Origin: Bacillota bacterium
Lineage (GTDB): Bacteria > Bacillota > Proteinivoracia > UBA4975
Direction: 5' to 3'
NCBI GenBank assembly: GCA_012523545.1
Contig: JAAYIH010000028.1
Span: forward strand, 1 to 49,354
Length of the DNA stretch: 49,354 nucleotides
Made by a program: the position numbers and the translations under genes. A model generated the notes under the pieces. It worked only from the letters and a program-made list of their open reading frames with translations. It searched no databases and was not told the origin of the DNA. Every line of letters begins with the position of its first letter. The stretch's first letter is position 1. Below are positions 7,449 through 15,257 of this stretch, one piece after another.

Positions 7449-8237
7449 ATGTCTTTAGCCCTGGTCCGGGAACCCGGGCAGGATTACGATGCGCCCGGCC
7501 ACAAACACGATACGGGATACAAGTACTTGCTGTCCCGTAAGGCGACCTTTGTGCAATTTCTGCGCACCTTCATTGCCGCTGACTGGGTCAAGGATGTCGA
7601 CGTCGAGGATGTCACGCTGATTCCCAGATCATTTATTTTGCAGGACTTTCGCCATCAAGAGGCGGACATGGTTTACAAGCTGCGTCTGGCCGGACAGGAT
7701 GTGTACTTCTACCTGTTGCTGGAGCTGCAGTCCACCGTCGATTCCATGATGCCCTTTCGCCTGCTGATGTACATGGTGGAAATCTGGCGCCACTATTGGT
7801 TTAATGAGGTTGGCGGCAAGGGGAGTTTCTCGCTGCCGGTCATTGTTCCCTGCGTGCTCTACAACGGCAAAGGTAACTGGACGGCGGGGACAAGCTTCGG
7901 CCGTTGCCAGGCCGGATTTGCACTCTTCAAGAAGCACGCCCTGGATTTTAACTACATCCTCATCGACGTCAACCGGTATGACAAGGAGCAGTTGCTGGCC
8001 CTGGGCAATCTGATGGGCAGTGTCTTTTACATGGAGCAATGCCGGGGTATTGACGAGGTGTTGCAGGGGCTCAGCCAACTGGCGGCCGTGCTGGACCGGA
8101 TGCCGGAGGAAGAAGTGCAGCGCTTTTCGGCATGGGCTGGGAAAGTGGTTATAAAGGGCATGTCGGACCAGCAGCGGCAAAAAGTCCTCGATCTCATCAG
8201 GAGAAAGGGGGGGGAAAACTTTGATAACCAATTTTGA
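7449..8237 (+). CDS. Rpn/YhgA-like PD-(D/E)XK nuclease-type protein (main part)
   Basis: 262 residues of the Rpn / 'transposase_31' family of PD-(D/E)XK-fold proteins linked to RecA-independent recombination in E. coli. The N-terminal HDTGYKYLLSRKATFVQFLRTFI, the LIPRSF segment and the core DMVYKLRLAGQDVYFYLLLELQ (acidic residue, then E-x-Q) fit the nuclease core. The usual low-complexity C-terminal tail is missing from this frame; it is encoded in the overlapping frame that follows. A run of eight G residues lies at 8207-8214, just before the overlap. ATG 7449 is preferred over GTG 7440 on spacing from AGGCGG. Confidence 0.82.
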   Translation: MSLALVREPGQDYDAPGHKHDTGYKYLLSRKATFVQFLRTFIAADWVKDVDVEDVTLIPRSFILQDFRHQEADMVYKLRLAGQDVYFYLLLELQSTVDSMMPFRLLMYMVEIWRHYWFNEVGGKGSFSLPVIVPCVLYNGKGNWTAGTSFGRCQAGFALFKKHALDFNYILIDVNRYDKEQLLALGNLMGSVFYMEQCRGIDEVLQGLSQLAAVLDRMPEEEVQRFSAWAGKVVIKGMSDQQRQKVLDLIRRKGGENFDNQF

Positions 8238-8457
8238 GCGGATTATACAGGAAACCTGGCGGAAGTACCGGATAGAAGGAATGGCCCAGGGCCGGGCTGA
8301 AGGACTCGCCCTGGGCAGGGAAGAGGGTATTCTTGAAGGGAAGAAGCTGACGGCCCGTAATGCGCTGCGGATGGGGCTGGCTCCTGAACAAGTGGCCCGT
8401 CTGGCCGAGCTTTCCCTGGCCGAGGTCCTGCAGCTAAGGGAAGAACTCGGCAATTAA
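8221..8457 (+). CDS. Rpn-like C-terminal tail in the next frame (78 aa)
   Basis: Encodes EGMAQGRAEGLALGREEGILEG, then ARNALRMGLAPEQVARLAELSLAEVLQLR. This is the standard tail of Rpn/YhgA-like proteins (Gly/Glu/Arg repeats, then a degenerate DNA-binding-like helix pair). It overlaps the end of the main part by 17 bases in another frame, and its frame is open further upstream through the G8 run. Removing one G from that run would fuse both into one protein. Separate translation from TTG 8221 is possible (G-rich site upstream), as is slippage or a homopolymer sequencing error. Confidence 0.65.
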   Translation: MITNFERIIQETWRKYRIEGMAQGRAEGLALGREEGILEGKKLTARNALRMGLAPEQVARLAELSLAEVLQLREELGN

Positions 8458-8491
8458 AAAACAGGCCAATTGCGGGATTGGCCTGTTTTTT
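8456..8491. terminator. Bidirectional terminator
   Basis: A-run, stem ACAGGCCAAT/ATTGGCCTGT with loop TGCGGG, then a T-run. It closes the Rpn-like unit (plus strand) and the Crp-like gene (minus strand). Confidence 0.9.
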
Positions 8492-9167
8492 ATGTCAGCT
8501 TCATCAAGCCCTCCAGGTCTTCAATAATTATTTTTCTGCGCCCCTGGGGGGTTATCAGTCCCTGGGCTGTGAGTTCGCTGAGCTTGCGGCTGAAATTCTC
8601 CACCGCCATGCCGGTGAGGCTGGCCAGCCCTTCCCGGCTCAGGGGCAGGGTGATGGTGTTACTCCCCTGTTCCCGGGCCAGGTTCGCCACCAGTCGGGCC
8701 ACCCGTTGCAGAGTGGTGCGGGTGCCCAGGTATTCGATCTGCTCCTCGGCCTGGATGAGGCGGCGGTTGAGGGCGGCGATGAGCTTGCGGGCAATGGCGG
8801 GATGGCGCTGGATGATTTCCTCTGCCCGGGCTTTGTCCAGCTGACAGACCCTGGTGGGCCCCAAAGCCTGGGCCGAAGCTGTGCGCGTCTGCTCGCTGAA
8901 GAGCACCGCTTCGCCGAAAAAGTCCCCGGGGCCGAGGATGCGCAGGACCTGTTCTTTTCCGTCCGGAGAGGTTTTGAAGATCTTTACCGCCCCGGAATTG
9001 ACTATGCAAAGCAGCCGGGCGGGGCTGCCCTGGGTGTATATGATCTCGGCATCGGCGTATTCCCGCGTGGTGAGAATGGCGTGGAAGCGGCCCAGTTCCT
9101 GGGGAGTGAGGCCCTGAAAGATGGGAACCCGGGCGGCGCAGGTGTTGTTGCAGGGGCACTGTTGCAT
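8490..9167 (-). CDS. Crp/Fnr family transcriptional regulator
   Basis: 225 residues: N-terminal cyclic-nucleotide-binding-type beta barrel (SGAVKIFKTSPDGKEQ, GDFFGEAVLF), a dimer helix and a C-terminal winged helix (SREGLASLTGMAVENFSRKLSEL). The first residues, MQQCPCNNTCAARVPIF, hold three cysteines spaced C-x-C-x3-C. This recalls, but does not match, the Fe-S ligands of FNR, so a redox-sensing role is possible. ATG 9167 follows AGAGGTGATT; a GTG 9 bases upstream overlaps that site. It is divergent from rubrerythrin with back-to-back promoters. Confidence 0.88.
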   Translation of the reverse strand: MQQCPCNNTCAARVPIFQGLTPQELGRFHAILTTREYADAEIIYTQGSPARLLCIVNSGAVKIFKTSPDGKEQVLRILGPGDFFGEAVLFSEQTRTASAQALGPTRVCQLDKARAEEIIQRHPAIARKLIAALNRRLIQAEEQIEYLGTRTTLQRVARLVANLAREQGSNTITLPLSREGLASLTGMAVENFSRKLSELTAQGLITPQGRRKIIIEDLEGLMKLT

Positions 9168-9187
9168 GGCAATCACCTCTTACTGAG

Positions 9188-9216
9188 AGCATAGCCAATT
9201 GGATTGTCTCTGGCAA
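9188..9216 (-). promoter_or_regulatory. Promoter of the Crp/Fnr-like gene
   Basis: On the minus strand TTGCCA (9211-9216), 17 bases, TATGCT (9188-9193). Its -35 is nine bases from the -35 of the divergent rubrerythrin promoter. Confidence 0.6.
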
Positions 9217-9225
9217 GATACATTC

Positions 9226-9254
9226 TTGACAACGGGGCTGGAATGGACTATATT
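9226..9254 (+). promoter_or_regulatory. Promoter of rubrerythrin
   Basis: TTGACA (9226-9231), 17 bases, TATATT (9249-9254): a near-consensus sigma-A promoter, followed at once by a PerR-like palindrome. Confidence 0.75.
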
Positions 9255-9259
9255 TAAAT

Positions 9260-9272
9260 AGTAATTATTACT
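9260..9272 (+). promoter_or_regulatory. PerR/Fur-like operator at the rubrerythrin start site
   Basis: A perfect 13-bp palindrome, AGTAATTATTACT, sits over the expected transcription start. Its core TAATTATTA fits the centre of the PerR box (TTATAATnATTATAA). PerR control of rubrerythrin is established in clostridia; binding here is inferred. Confidence 0.55.
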
Positions 9273-9290
9273 GATAAGGGGGAAACAGCG

Positions 9291-9785
9291 GTGGATGAGA
9301 AAACTTTGCAGAATCTAAAGGAAGCCTTCGCCGGCGAGGCCCAGGCCAAAACCAAGTACCTGGCTTTTGCCGCCAAGGCGGAGCAGGAGGGCTACAAAAA
9401 TGCCGCCAGGATGTTCCGGGCCGCCGCCGAGGCGGAAACCGTACATGCCCACTCCCACCTGCGGGCCATGAAAGGCATTGGCAGCACCGCCGACAACCTT
9501 AAGGAGGCAGTGGCCGGCGAGACCTATGAATTTGAGAGCATGTACCCCGGCATGGTAAAGCGCGCCGAAGAAGCCGGGGAAAAGGAAGCCGCCCGCTCTT
9601 TCCGGTTTGCCATGGAAGCCGAGCGGGTTCACGCCCGCCTCTACCAGATGCTGCTGGACAATCTGGATTCCGGGGAAGAACTGACCTTCCACCTGTGCAC
9701 GGTGTGCGGAAACATCGAGCTGGGGCCGGTGGATAAGTGCTCCATTTGCGGAGCCGGGCCCCGGGCCTTCAAAATTGTGGAATAA
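9291..9785 (+). CDS. rbr: Rubrerythrin
   Basis: 164 residues: a four-helix diiron domain (residues about 1-130) with the paired GEAQAKTKY / AEAETVHA and GETYEFESM / AEAERVHARLY iron-ligand motifs, and a C-terminal rubredoxin domain with CTVCG and CSICG. It reduces hydrogen peroxide with electrons from rubredoxin/NAD(P)H in the cytosol of anaerobes. GTG start with AAGGGGG upstream. Single-gene unit with a PerR-like operator, divergent from a Crp/Fnr-family regulator. Confidence 0.95.
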   Translation: MDEKTLQNLKEAFAGEAQAKTKYLAFAAKAEQEGYKNAARMFRAAAEAETVHAHSHLRAMKGIGSTADNLKEAVAGETYEFESMYPGMVKRAEEAGEKEAARSFRFAMEAERVHARLYQMLLDNLDSGEELTFHLCTVCGNIELGPVDKCSICGAGPRAFKIVE

Positions 9786-9812
9786 AAAAGACCGCCTGCG
9801 GCGGTCTTTTTT
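9784..9812. terminator. Bidirectional terminator after rubrerythrin
   Basis: A-run, stem AGACCGCC/GGCGGTCT with loop TGC, then a T-run. It also closes the minus-strand ABC exporter operon. Confidence 0.9.
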
Positions 9813-9819
9813 ATTGCGC

Positions 9820-11667
9820 TTAAAACCGATTTCTTTTTCTTCCGGCTGCTGTTACCAGCTCCACCCGGAAGCCCTTGAGGCTCTGGCGCACCGTGGCTTT
9901 CATAAAGCCCAGGAAGACGGCCAGCCAAAAGGAGCCGGCCAGCAGCAGGCCAAAGGCTGTCCGCACCGCCGGCGCCCAGCGCATGGGGACCAGGAGGAGA
10001 GAAAGGAACCAGAACAGGATTTCGGGGAAGTCCCAGGCAAAGGGCACCGGGGGCAGTTGCCCGACCTGGGCAAGGAGTTCCCCGGGCGGGAAAATATACA
10101 GCAGGCAGACGGCCAGCAGGGCGATGAACAACAGGTTGATCAAGTACATCACCTGGGTGGCGCCGGGGGCTATCCTTTGCTGCGGGACATCGGGGTTATA
10201 GCGGCAGTTGTGCACCGAATAGTACAGCCCGATGGCGCTGGAGCCCAGGGAAATCAGCGCCGCCCCCAGTGCCATGGCCGTGAGGATGCCGGGGGCAAGA
10301 CCAAGGGCCAGGCCGGTGCCGGTAATGAGCGCTTCCATCAGCACCAGGGTGGGCAACACGGCGGCGATGAGCTTGCCCCACACCACAGGCCAGCCTGCCT
10401 GGGGCACGCTGTTGAGCAGCCAGTCAGCTTCCCCCTCCCTGCCGAAGGATTGCAGGGCCATATTGCCGCTGAACATGATGGTGTACATCACCAGCACCGT
10501 TAACAGGCTTTCCCGGGCCCCGGGACCGGGGAAGAAGAGGAACCTGACGACGAAGAAGAGCATAAGCAGGAGGGGCGTAATGTAACCGAACCATTCCCGG
10601 GTATCCCGCTTCAGGTAAAGCAGGTCCTTCCTGGCCACCGCCCACATGCCGTGCCAGGGCGATGCCGGGGGTGCGGGCAGCCCGGGGACGCAAACGGGGA
10701 ACTCGCCGGGCAGTTGCGGCGCCGGCCGGGTTTTCCCGCTTCTGCGCCGGCCTCCGCCGCCCTGACTGAGGGAAATCCAGCCCCGCCGAAAACCGCGCTC
10801 CACCAGAAGGAAGGCCAGAAAAAAGATGCCTGCGCCCAGGGCCAGTACCGGCAGGGTCCAGCCCAGGGCCGACAGATGCCGGCCGGAGCCGGCCCGGATG
10901 AGGGCCTGGGCGCTCCAGCCCCAGGGGAAATAGCTCATGACTTGCAACAACTGGTGCCGGGCGGCCAGCCAATCGCCGAGGTTGAATCCGCCGGACCGGC
11001 TCAAGATGATACCGGGCAGCTGAAAGAAAAGGGCGATGAGGATTCCCGATACCGCTCCGATGGCGCCGACGGCTTCCCGGCTGCGGTGGGGCGGGACGAT
11101 GCGCATGACGGCCATGTTCAGCAGTTCGGCCAGGCCGGTGCCTACGGCCAGCAGGGCCAGGGCAACGGCCGCCAGCCAAAGGTAGTAAGCCGGAGCGGCG
11201 GCGCAGAGCCTGCCGTAGAAAATGCCGGGCAGGACAATGAAGACGCCGACGGCAAACAGGTTGCTGACTGCCACCGATATCGTCTTGGCGGCAAAGACGG
11301 CCCGGGTGGAAACGGGGGTGGCGAAGAGCAGTTCCAGGTCTTCGGACATGTACAGGGCGGCGAAGGCCGCCGTCAGGCCAAAAAACATCTCGCCGGCCAA
11401 GCCCACCATAAAGAACAGGGATAAAACGCCCTGGGCGGTTTCGGGTCCCGCCCCGGCAAGGGCAAGGTAGAGCATGTAGCCGATGGTTGACAACAGGCCC
11501 AGCGACCCGAGGCCGACGGCGATGAGGACTAACCATACCCTGGCCGGCCAGTGCCGGATTTTGTTCCAGGTTACGCGCGCCTGGGTGGCCAGCAGGAGCC
11601 GAAAATCCTGCCAGAAGGAGCGCGGCGGCGGCGCTTGGACCAGAGGCGGAGGCAACTGGATTCTCAC
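9820..11667 (-). CDS. ABC-2 type exporter permease, large
   Basis: 615 residues with about 12-14 membrane spans. SEDLELLFATPVSTRAVFAAKT and, in the second half, MFSGNMALQSFGREGEADWLL resemble the repeated cytosolic loops of large ABC-2 permeases, so the chain looks like two homologous halves. It begins GTGA, overlapping the stop of the ATPase gene by four bases, so the two subunits are coupled. Substrate unknown. An Arg/Gly-rich loop near residues 300-315 (SQGGGGRRRSGKTRPA) is the linker between the halves. Confidence 0.82.
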   Translation of the reverse strand: MRIQLPPPLVQAPPPRSFWQDFRLLLATQARVTWNKIRHWPARVWLVLIAVGLGSLGLLSTIGYMLYLALAGAGPETAQGVLSLFFMVGLAGEMFFGLTAAFAALYMSEDLELLFATPVSTRAVFAAKTISVAVSNLFAVGVFIVLPGIFYGRLCAAAPAYYLWLAAVALALLAVGTGLAELLNMAVMRIVPPHRSREAVGAIGAVSGILIALFFQLPGIILSRSGGFNLGDWLAARHQLLQVMSYFPWGWSAQALIRAGSGRHLSALGWTLPVLALGAGIFFLAFLLVERGFRRGWISLSQGGGGRRRSGKTRPAPQLPGEFPVCVPGLPAPPASPWHGMWAVARKDLLYLKRDTREWFGYITPLLLMLFFVVRFLFFPGPGARESLLTVLVMYTIMFSGNMALQSFGREGEADWLLNSVPQAGWPVVWGKLIAAVLPTLVLMEALITGTGLALGLAPGILTAMALGAALISLGSSAIGLYYSVHNCRYNPDVPQQRIAPGATQVMYLINLLFIALLAVCLLYIFPPGELLAQVGQLPPVPFAWDFPEILFWFLSLLLVPMRWAPAVRTAFGLLLAGSFWLAVFLGFMKATVRQSLKGFRVELVTAAGRKRNRF

Positions 11668-12434
11668 CGGTCTCCCTCCAGACTCCTGATCAGTTCGCTT
11701 TGTTCGGCGCCGCCCGTCAGCTCCAGAAAGATGTCTTCCAGGCTTTCGCTGCGTCCCACCTGGCGCCGGAGCTCTTCGGGACTGCCCACGGCGATGAGGC
11801 GGCCGTCCTTGAGGATGCCGACCCGATGGCAGAGGCGTTCGGCTATTTCCAGAATGTGGGTGGACACAAAGACTGCTGCGCCCTGGCGGGCCAGTTCCAG
11901 AAGCACGTCTTTAAGGAGCCGGGCGCTGGCAGGGTCCAGGCCCACCGTGGGCTCGTCCATGAGGAGGACCCGGGGACGGTGAATCAGGGCAGCGGCCAGC
12001 ACGACTTTCTGGCGCATACCATGGGAGTAGCCTTCCAACAGCTCGTCGGCCCGCTCAGACAGGCCGAACAGTGACAGCAGCGCCTCCCCCTGTTGCCGGG
12101 CAAAGTCGCGGGGCATGCGGTACAGGTCGGCCACCAGGGCCAGGAATTCCCGGGCGGTGAGCTTGCCGTAGATTTTGGGCTGGTCGGGCACATAGGCCAG
12201 CAGGGCCTTGGCTTTGGCCGGTTCCCTGACGATGTCGTGGCCGCAGATAAAAGCCTGGCCGGCGCTGGGTTCCAGCAGCCCCGTCAGCATGCGAATGGTG
12301 GTGGTCTTGCCGGCCCCGTTGGGGCCCAGGAAGCCGAAGATTTCCCCGGCCCTGACTTCCAAATTCAGATTGTCGACTACGGGCACAGCGCCATAGCGCT
12401 TGGTCAGCCCCAGGGTTTTGATCAGTATTTCCAT
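11664..12434 (-). CDS. ABC exporter ATP-binding protein
   Basis: 256 residues. Walker A GPNGAGKTTT, signature YSHGMRQKV, Walker B LLMDEPTVGLDP and the H-loop (VSTHILEIAERL) are intact. It is the nucleotide-binding subunit for the ABC-2 permease encoded immediately downstream. ATG 12434 follows AGAGGAG; upstream in-frame sequence is not conserved in character. A promoter lies 37-66 bases upstream. Confidence 0.92.
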   Translation of the reverse strand: MEILIKTLGLTKRYGAVPVVDNLNLEVRAGEIFGFLGPNGAGKTTTIRMLTGLLEPSAGQAFICGHDIVREPAKAKALLAYVPDQPKIYGKLTAREFLALVADLYRMPRDFARQQGEALLSLFGLSERADELLEGYSHGMRQKVVLAAALIHRPRVLLMDEPTVGLDPASARLLKDVLLELARQGAAVFVSTHILEIAERLCHRVGILKDGRLIAVGSPEELRRQVGRSESLEDIFLELTGGAEQSELIRSLEGDR

Positions 12435-12470
12435 TGCCACCAACTCCTCTGAATTAGTACACACAAAGGT

Positions 12471-12500
12471 AATATAGCACAGAAGGAAATGGGAGGGCAA
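12471..12500 (-). promoter_or_regulatory. Promoter of the ABC exporter operon
   Basis: On the minus strand TTGCCC (12495-12500), 18 bases, TATATT (12471-12476) with TGC just before it, an extended -10. Confidence 0.55.
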
Positions 12501-12522
12501 TTTGAATTTTTTAGGCCCCGGC

Positions 12523-12563
12523 CCCCTGACCGGACATTTTCCCGGCCGGTCAGGGGTTTTTTT
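12523..12563 (+). terminator. Plus-strand hairpin terminator with no gene in front of it
   Basis: Stem CCCCTGACCGG/CCGGTCAGGGG with a 12-base loop, followed by seven T. The nearest upstream plus-strand gene (rubrerythrin) ends 2.7 kb away and has its own terminator. The hairpin sits 67 bases before the next plus-strand gene, so it may be an attenuator in that operon's leader or a guard against antisense read-through. Confidence 0.65.
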
Positions 12564-12629
12564 AACTTGAGGAATTTTTGGCAAGTCTCGTCAATATATT
12601 TTACCAGTAATGCTTGGGGGGTGGTTTTT

Positions 12630-12914
12630 GTGGAAGAGCGCCTGCAGCAGCTTACAGAGAGAATTGCCCGCAGAATCAATCGCCACGGTTTGACGTTGCC
12701 GGCAATAATGCTTCTGGAAATGCACAAACCCCTGGCCGGTGTGGGGGGCGCCCTGATCCAGCTCGTCGCCCCGGGCGTGGACTGGATCTTCGGCGAACAA
12801 AACACCGAAGATTTGGCCGCTCTCCTCGGCGACCGCGCGAGGGTGGAAAAGCTCATAGCGCGCATCGAGGAGTTGGATAAAACACGAGGCAAGGAGGTGA
12901 ATAGTCAGTGTTAG
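12630..12914 (+). CDS. Small conserved-looking cytosolic protein, first gene of the MutL-like operon
   Basis: 94 residues. An amphipathic N-terminal helix (EERLQQLTERIARRINRHG), a more hydrophobic centre (LPAIMLLEMHKPLAGVGG) and a charged helical end (RARVEKLIARIEELDK). No family name is known to me. I recall similar short proteins with an 'LExH(K/R)PL' motif beside DUF6754 genes in other phyla, but cannot verify this. GTG start with a G-rich site at 12616-12623. Its stop overlaps the next gene by 7 bases. The central hydrophobic part could lie on the membrane surface, binding the downstream membrane proteins. Confidence 0.6.
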   Translation: MEERLQQLTERIARRINRHGLTLPAIMLLEMHKPLAGVGGALIQLVAPGVDWIFGEQNTEDLAALLGDRARVEKLIARIEELDKTRGKEVNSQC

Positions 12915-13705
12915 AGGAGATCTTTGTCGTCAATCGGCTGGTGTTGTTTGTCCTCACCATCCTGGTGGCTGTGGTGCTGCTGGTGACCATTCGCCAGGCT
13001 AAAAAGGGCAAGAAGTTCTTTATCCGCAGGATTGCCGGCCTGGAGGCCATCGACGAGGCCGTGGGCCGGGCCACAGAAATGGGACGTCCCGTCCACTTCA
13101 GCCCCGGCATCGCCGCCCTCAGTGAAGAAACTGCCGCCCAGACCCTGGCCGGACTGGCGGTATTGGGCTATGTTGCCCGGCTGACCGCCAGGTATGACAC
13201 CGATTTAATTGTCACCAACAGAATGCCCGAAGTCCTGCCCATTACCGAAGAGGTGGTGCGTCAGAGCTACCTGGCCGAGGGCAAGCCCGAAAGCTATAAC
13301 CCCGACAACATTCTCTTCCTTTCCGATGAGCAGTTCGCCTACGCTGCCGGATGCATGGGCATCATGGCCAGGGAAAAGGTGGCTGCCAACATCATGATGG
13401 GCGCCTTCTGGGCCGAATCCCTGATCTTTGCCGAAGGCGGCTTCATCGCCGGTTCCATCCAGGTGGCCGGGACCGCCAACACCCACCAGTTGCCCTTCTT
13501 CATTGCCGCCTGCGACTACTGCCTCATCGGCGAAGAGCTGTTTGCCGCCGGCGCCTACCTGTCCCAGGAGCCCATGCAGGTGGCGGGAATCAAGGTGCAG
13601 GACTGGGGCAAACTGGTGGCTGCTGTTCTGATCCTCATCGGAACCATCACCACCACCTGCAAGTGGCCGGTAATCATCGATTTCTTCAGCAGGTATGCAT
13701 CTTAG
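12908..13705 (+). CDS. DUF6754-type membrane protein
   Basis: 265 residues. One membrane span at residues about 9-27 (LVLFVLTILVAVVLLVTI), a basic stretch, then a large cytosolic domain with RPVHFSPGIAAL, ETAAQTLAGLAVLGYVA, PDNILFLSDEQFAYAAG and GEELFAAGAYLSQEP, and a last span at about 235-255. This matches the DUF6754 family, known from Chloroflexi and Firmicutes, with no known function. GTG start with AGGAGGTG upstream, overlapping the previous gene. Confidence 0.75.
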   Translation: MLEEIFVVNRLVLFVLTILVAVVLLVTIRQAKKGKKFFIRRIAGLEAIDEAVGRATEMGRPVHFSPGIAALSEETAAQTLAGLAVLGYVARLTARYDTDLIVTNRMPEVLPITEEVVRQSYLAEGKPESYNPDNILFLSDEQFAYAAGCMGIMAREKVAANIMMGAFWAESLIFAEGGFIAGSIQVAGTANTHQLPFFIAACDYCLIGEELFAAGAYLSQEPMQVAGIKVQDWGKLVAAVLILIGTITTTCKWPVIIDFFSRYAS

Positions 13706-13738
13706 GTGGCGAAATTTTCATAAGAGGAGGTGAGTCTA

Positions 13739-14359
13739 GTGCGTCGTGAACTTCCCATCGCCATCACCTTTGTGTCTGGAATCCTGTTCTTGCTGGATTA
13801 CTTTGTCAAGATCCCCTACCTCTCCGAATACGTCGTCGGCCACTTCTTGGACTGGGCCATAGTGGTGGCAGCCTTTGCCTTGCTCTTGGGCGCGGCCAAC
13901 CTCCTGCGCATTCACGTGCAACGGATTGTCAAGGGCAAGAAAGAGTGGTGGAACAGCCTCATTTTGCTGGTGGCCATGTTTGTAATGGCCATTGTCCCCA
14001 TCATCTGGACCCAGCAAAATGCGGTCTATGAATACCTCTTCAAACACTTTTTCGAACACCTCAACGGGACCATGTTTTCCCTGCTGGCTTTCTATATAGC
14101 GTCGGCGGCATACAGGGCCTTCCGCATCAGAACCAAGGAGGCCACTGTGCTGCTGATCGCCGCCGTGGTGGTCATGCTGGGCGCAACGCCCATTGGCGCC
14201 GCCATCTGGAAGGGGTTCCCGCAGTACTCCGACTGGCTGCAGACGGTGTTTACCACTGCGGGCATGCGGGGAATTATGATTGGCGCCTCCTTGGGTGCCA
14301 TGGTCACCGCCCTGCGGATAATCTTTGGCATAGACAGGTCCTATTTCGGCGGGCAGTAG
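13739..14359 (+). CDS. Polytopic membrane protein of the MutL-like operon (206 aa)
   Basis: 206 residues with about six membrane spans and a cytosolic basic loop (RIVKGKKEWWN, residues about 62-72). The C-terminal part has GMRGIMIGASLGAMVTALRIIFGIDRSYFGG, like the glycine-rich ends of pore- or scaffold-forming subunits. No family recognised. GTG 13739 is chosen over 13730 because AGAGGAGG ends 8 bases upstream. It probably assembles with the membrane proteins on either side. The unrelated 208-residue protein two genes on has a comparable GASFGNTVMARMSLLVGRIYYLLG ending. Confidence 0.65.
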   Translation: MRRELPIAITFVSGILFLLDYFVKIPYLSEYVVGHFLDWAIVVAAFALLLGAANLLRIHVQRIVKGKKEWWNSLILLVAMFVMAIVPIIWTQQNAVYEYLFKHFFEHLNGTMFSLLAFYIASAAYRAFRIRTKEATVLLIAAVVVMLGATPIGAAIWKGFPQYSDWLQTVFTTAGMRGIMIGASLGAMVTALRIIFGIDRSYFGGQ

Positions 14360-14398
14360 GCGCCGCCGCAGCAACTTGCCTATAGGGAGGTGAAACTT

Positions 14399-15223
14399 GT
14401 GAAGTGGTTGGAAAAGCTGCAAACCATTGACCGGAGGATCATCTATCTGCTCCTGGCCTTGTCCATCATCCTGCCTTTGCTCTTCCCCATCGGCCTGCCT
14501 CTGGAAATTTCCAAGAATACGCAAGCTGTTTACGAGCAGATCGACAAGCTGCCTCCGGGCTCGGTTGTTCTCGTTTCCTATGACTGGGATGCGGCCAGCG
14601 CTCCTGAACTCCTGCCTCAGGCCGAAGCGATAACCAAGCACATCCTGGAGAAAAAACTCAAGCTGGTGGCCGTGGCCCTTTGGAATCAGGGCGCCACCTT
14701 TGCCGACCGGGTGCACAACTCCGTGGCGCCCGAAGTGGGAGCGGAATACGGCAAGGATTATGTCAACCTGGGTTACCGCCCCGGCCAGGCCGTGGTGCTC
14801 AACTCCCTGGCCCGGGACATCCATGCCACCTTCCCCGAGGATGTAACCAGGACCCGGACTGCCAGCATCCCCATGATGCAGGACATCAAGACCATTGAGG
14901 ACATTGACCTCATCGTCTGCCTGTCTGCCGGCGACCCGGGGCTGCGGACATATATCGAGCAGATTGGCGCCCAGTACCCTGTAACCATAACCGGCGGGGT
15001 GACGGCGGTTTCGGTGCCCGGCATGCTTCCCTATCTGCAATCGGGCGACCTGGTAGGCCTGCTGGGAGGCATGAGCGGTGCTGCCCAGTACGAGATGCTG
15101 GTGGATCGTCCCGGCCTGGGGATGGGCGGCATGGATGCTCAGTCCATAGCGCACCTGCTTATCATCGCTTTCATCTTCATCGGCAACATCGCCTATGTTG
15201 CCGTGGGCAGAAAGAAAAAATAG
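14399..15223 (+). CDS. Bitopic membrane protein with large central domain (274 aa)
   Basis: 274 residues: N-terminal span at about 15-34, central domain to about residue 245, second span at 248-266, then a lysine-rich cytosolic tail (GRKKK). The central domain has an alternating beta/alpha pattern (GSVVLVSYDWDAASAPELLPQ, KLKLVAVALWN, GKDYVNLGYRPGQ, DIDLIVCLSAGDPG, ITGGVTAVSVPGMLPYLQSG, GLLGGMSGAAQYE) like a Rossmann-type fold. By the positive-inside rule it most likely lies outside the membrane. No named family is known to me. GTG 14399 follows GGGAGG by 8 bases. Confidence 0.65.
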   Translation: MKWLEKLQTIDRRIIYLLLALSIILPLLFPIGLPLEISKNTQAVYEQIDKLPPGSVVLVSYDWDAASAPELLPQAEAITKHILEKKLKLVAVALWNQGATFADRVHNSVAPEVGAEYGKDYVNLGYRPGQAVVLNSLARDIHATFPEDVTRTRTASIPMMQDIKTIEDIDLIVCLSAGDPGLRTYIEQIGAQYPVTITGGVTAVSVPGMLPYLQSGDLVGLLGGMSGAAQYEMLVDRPGLGMGGMDAQSIAHLLIIAFIFIGNIAYVAVGRKKK

Positions 15224-15257
15224 TCCGGATTGAAAAGAACTGTAAGGAGGTGAAACA

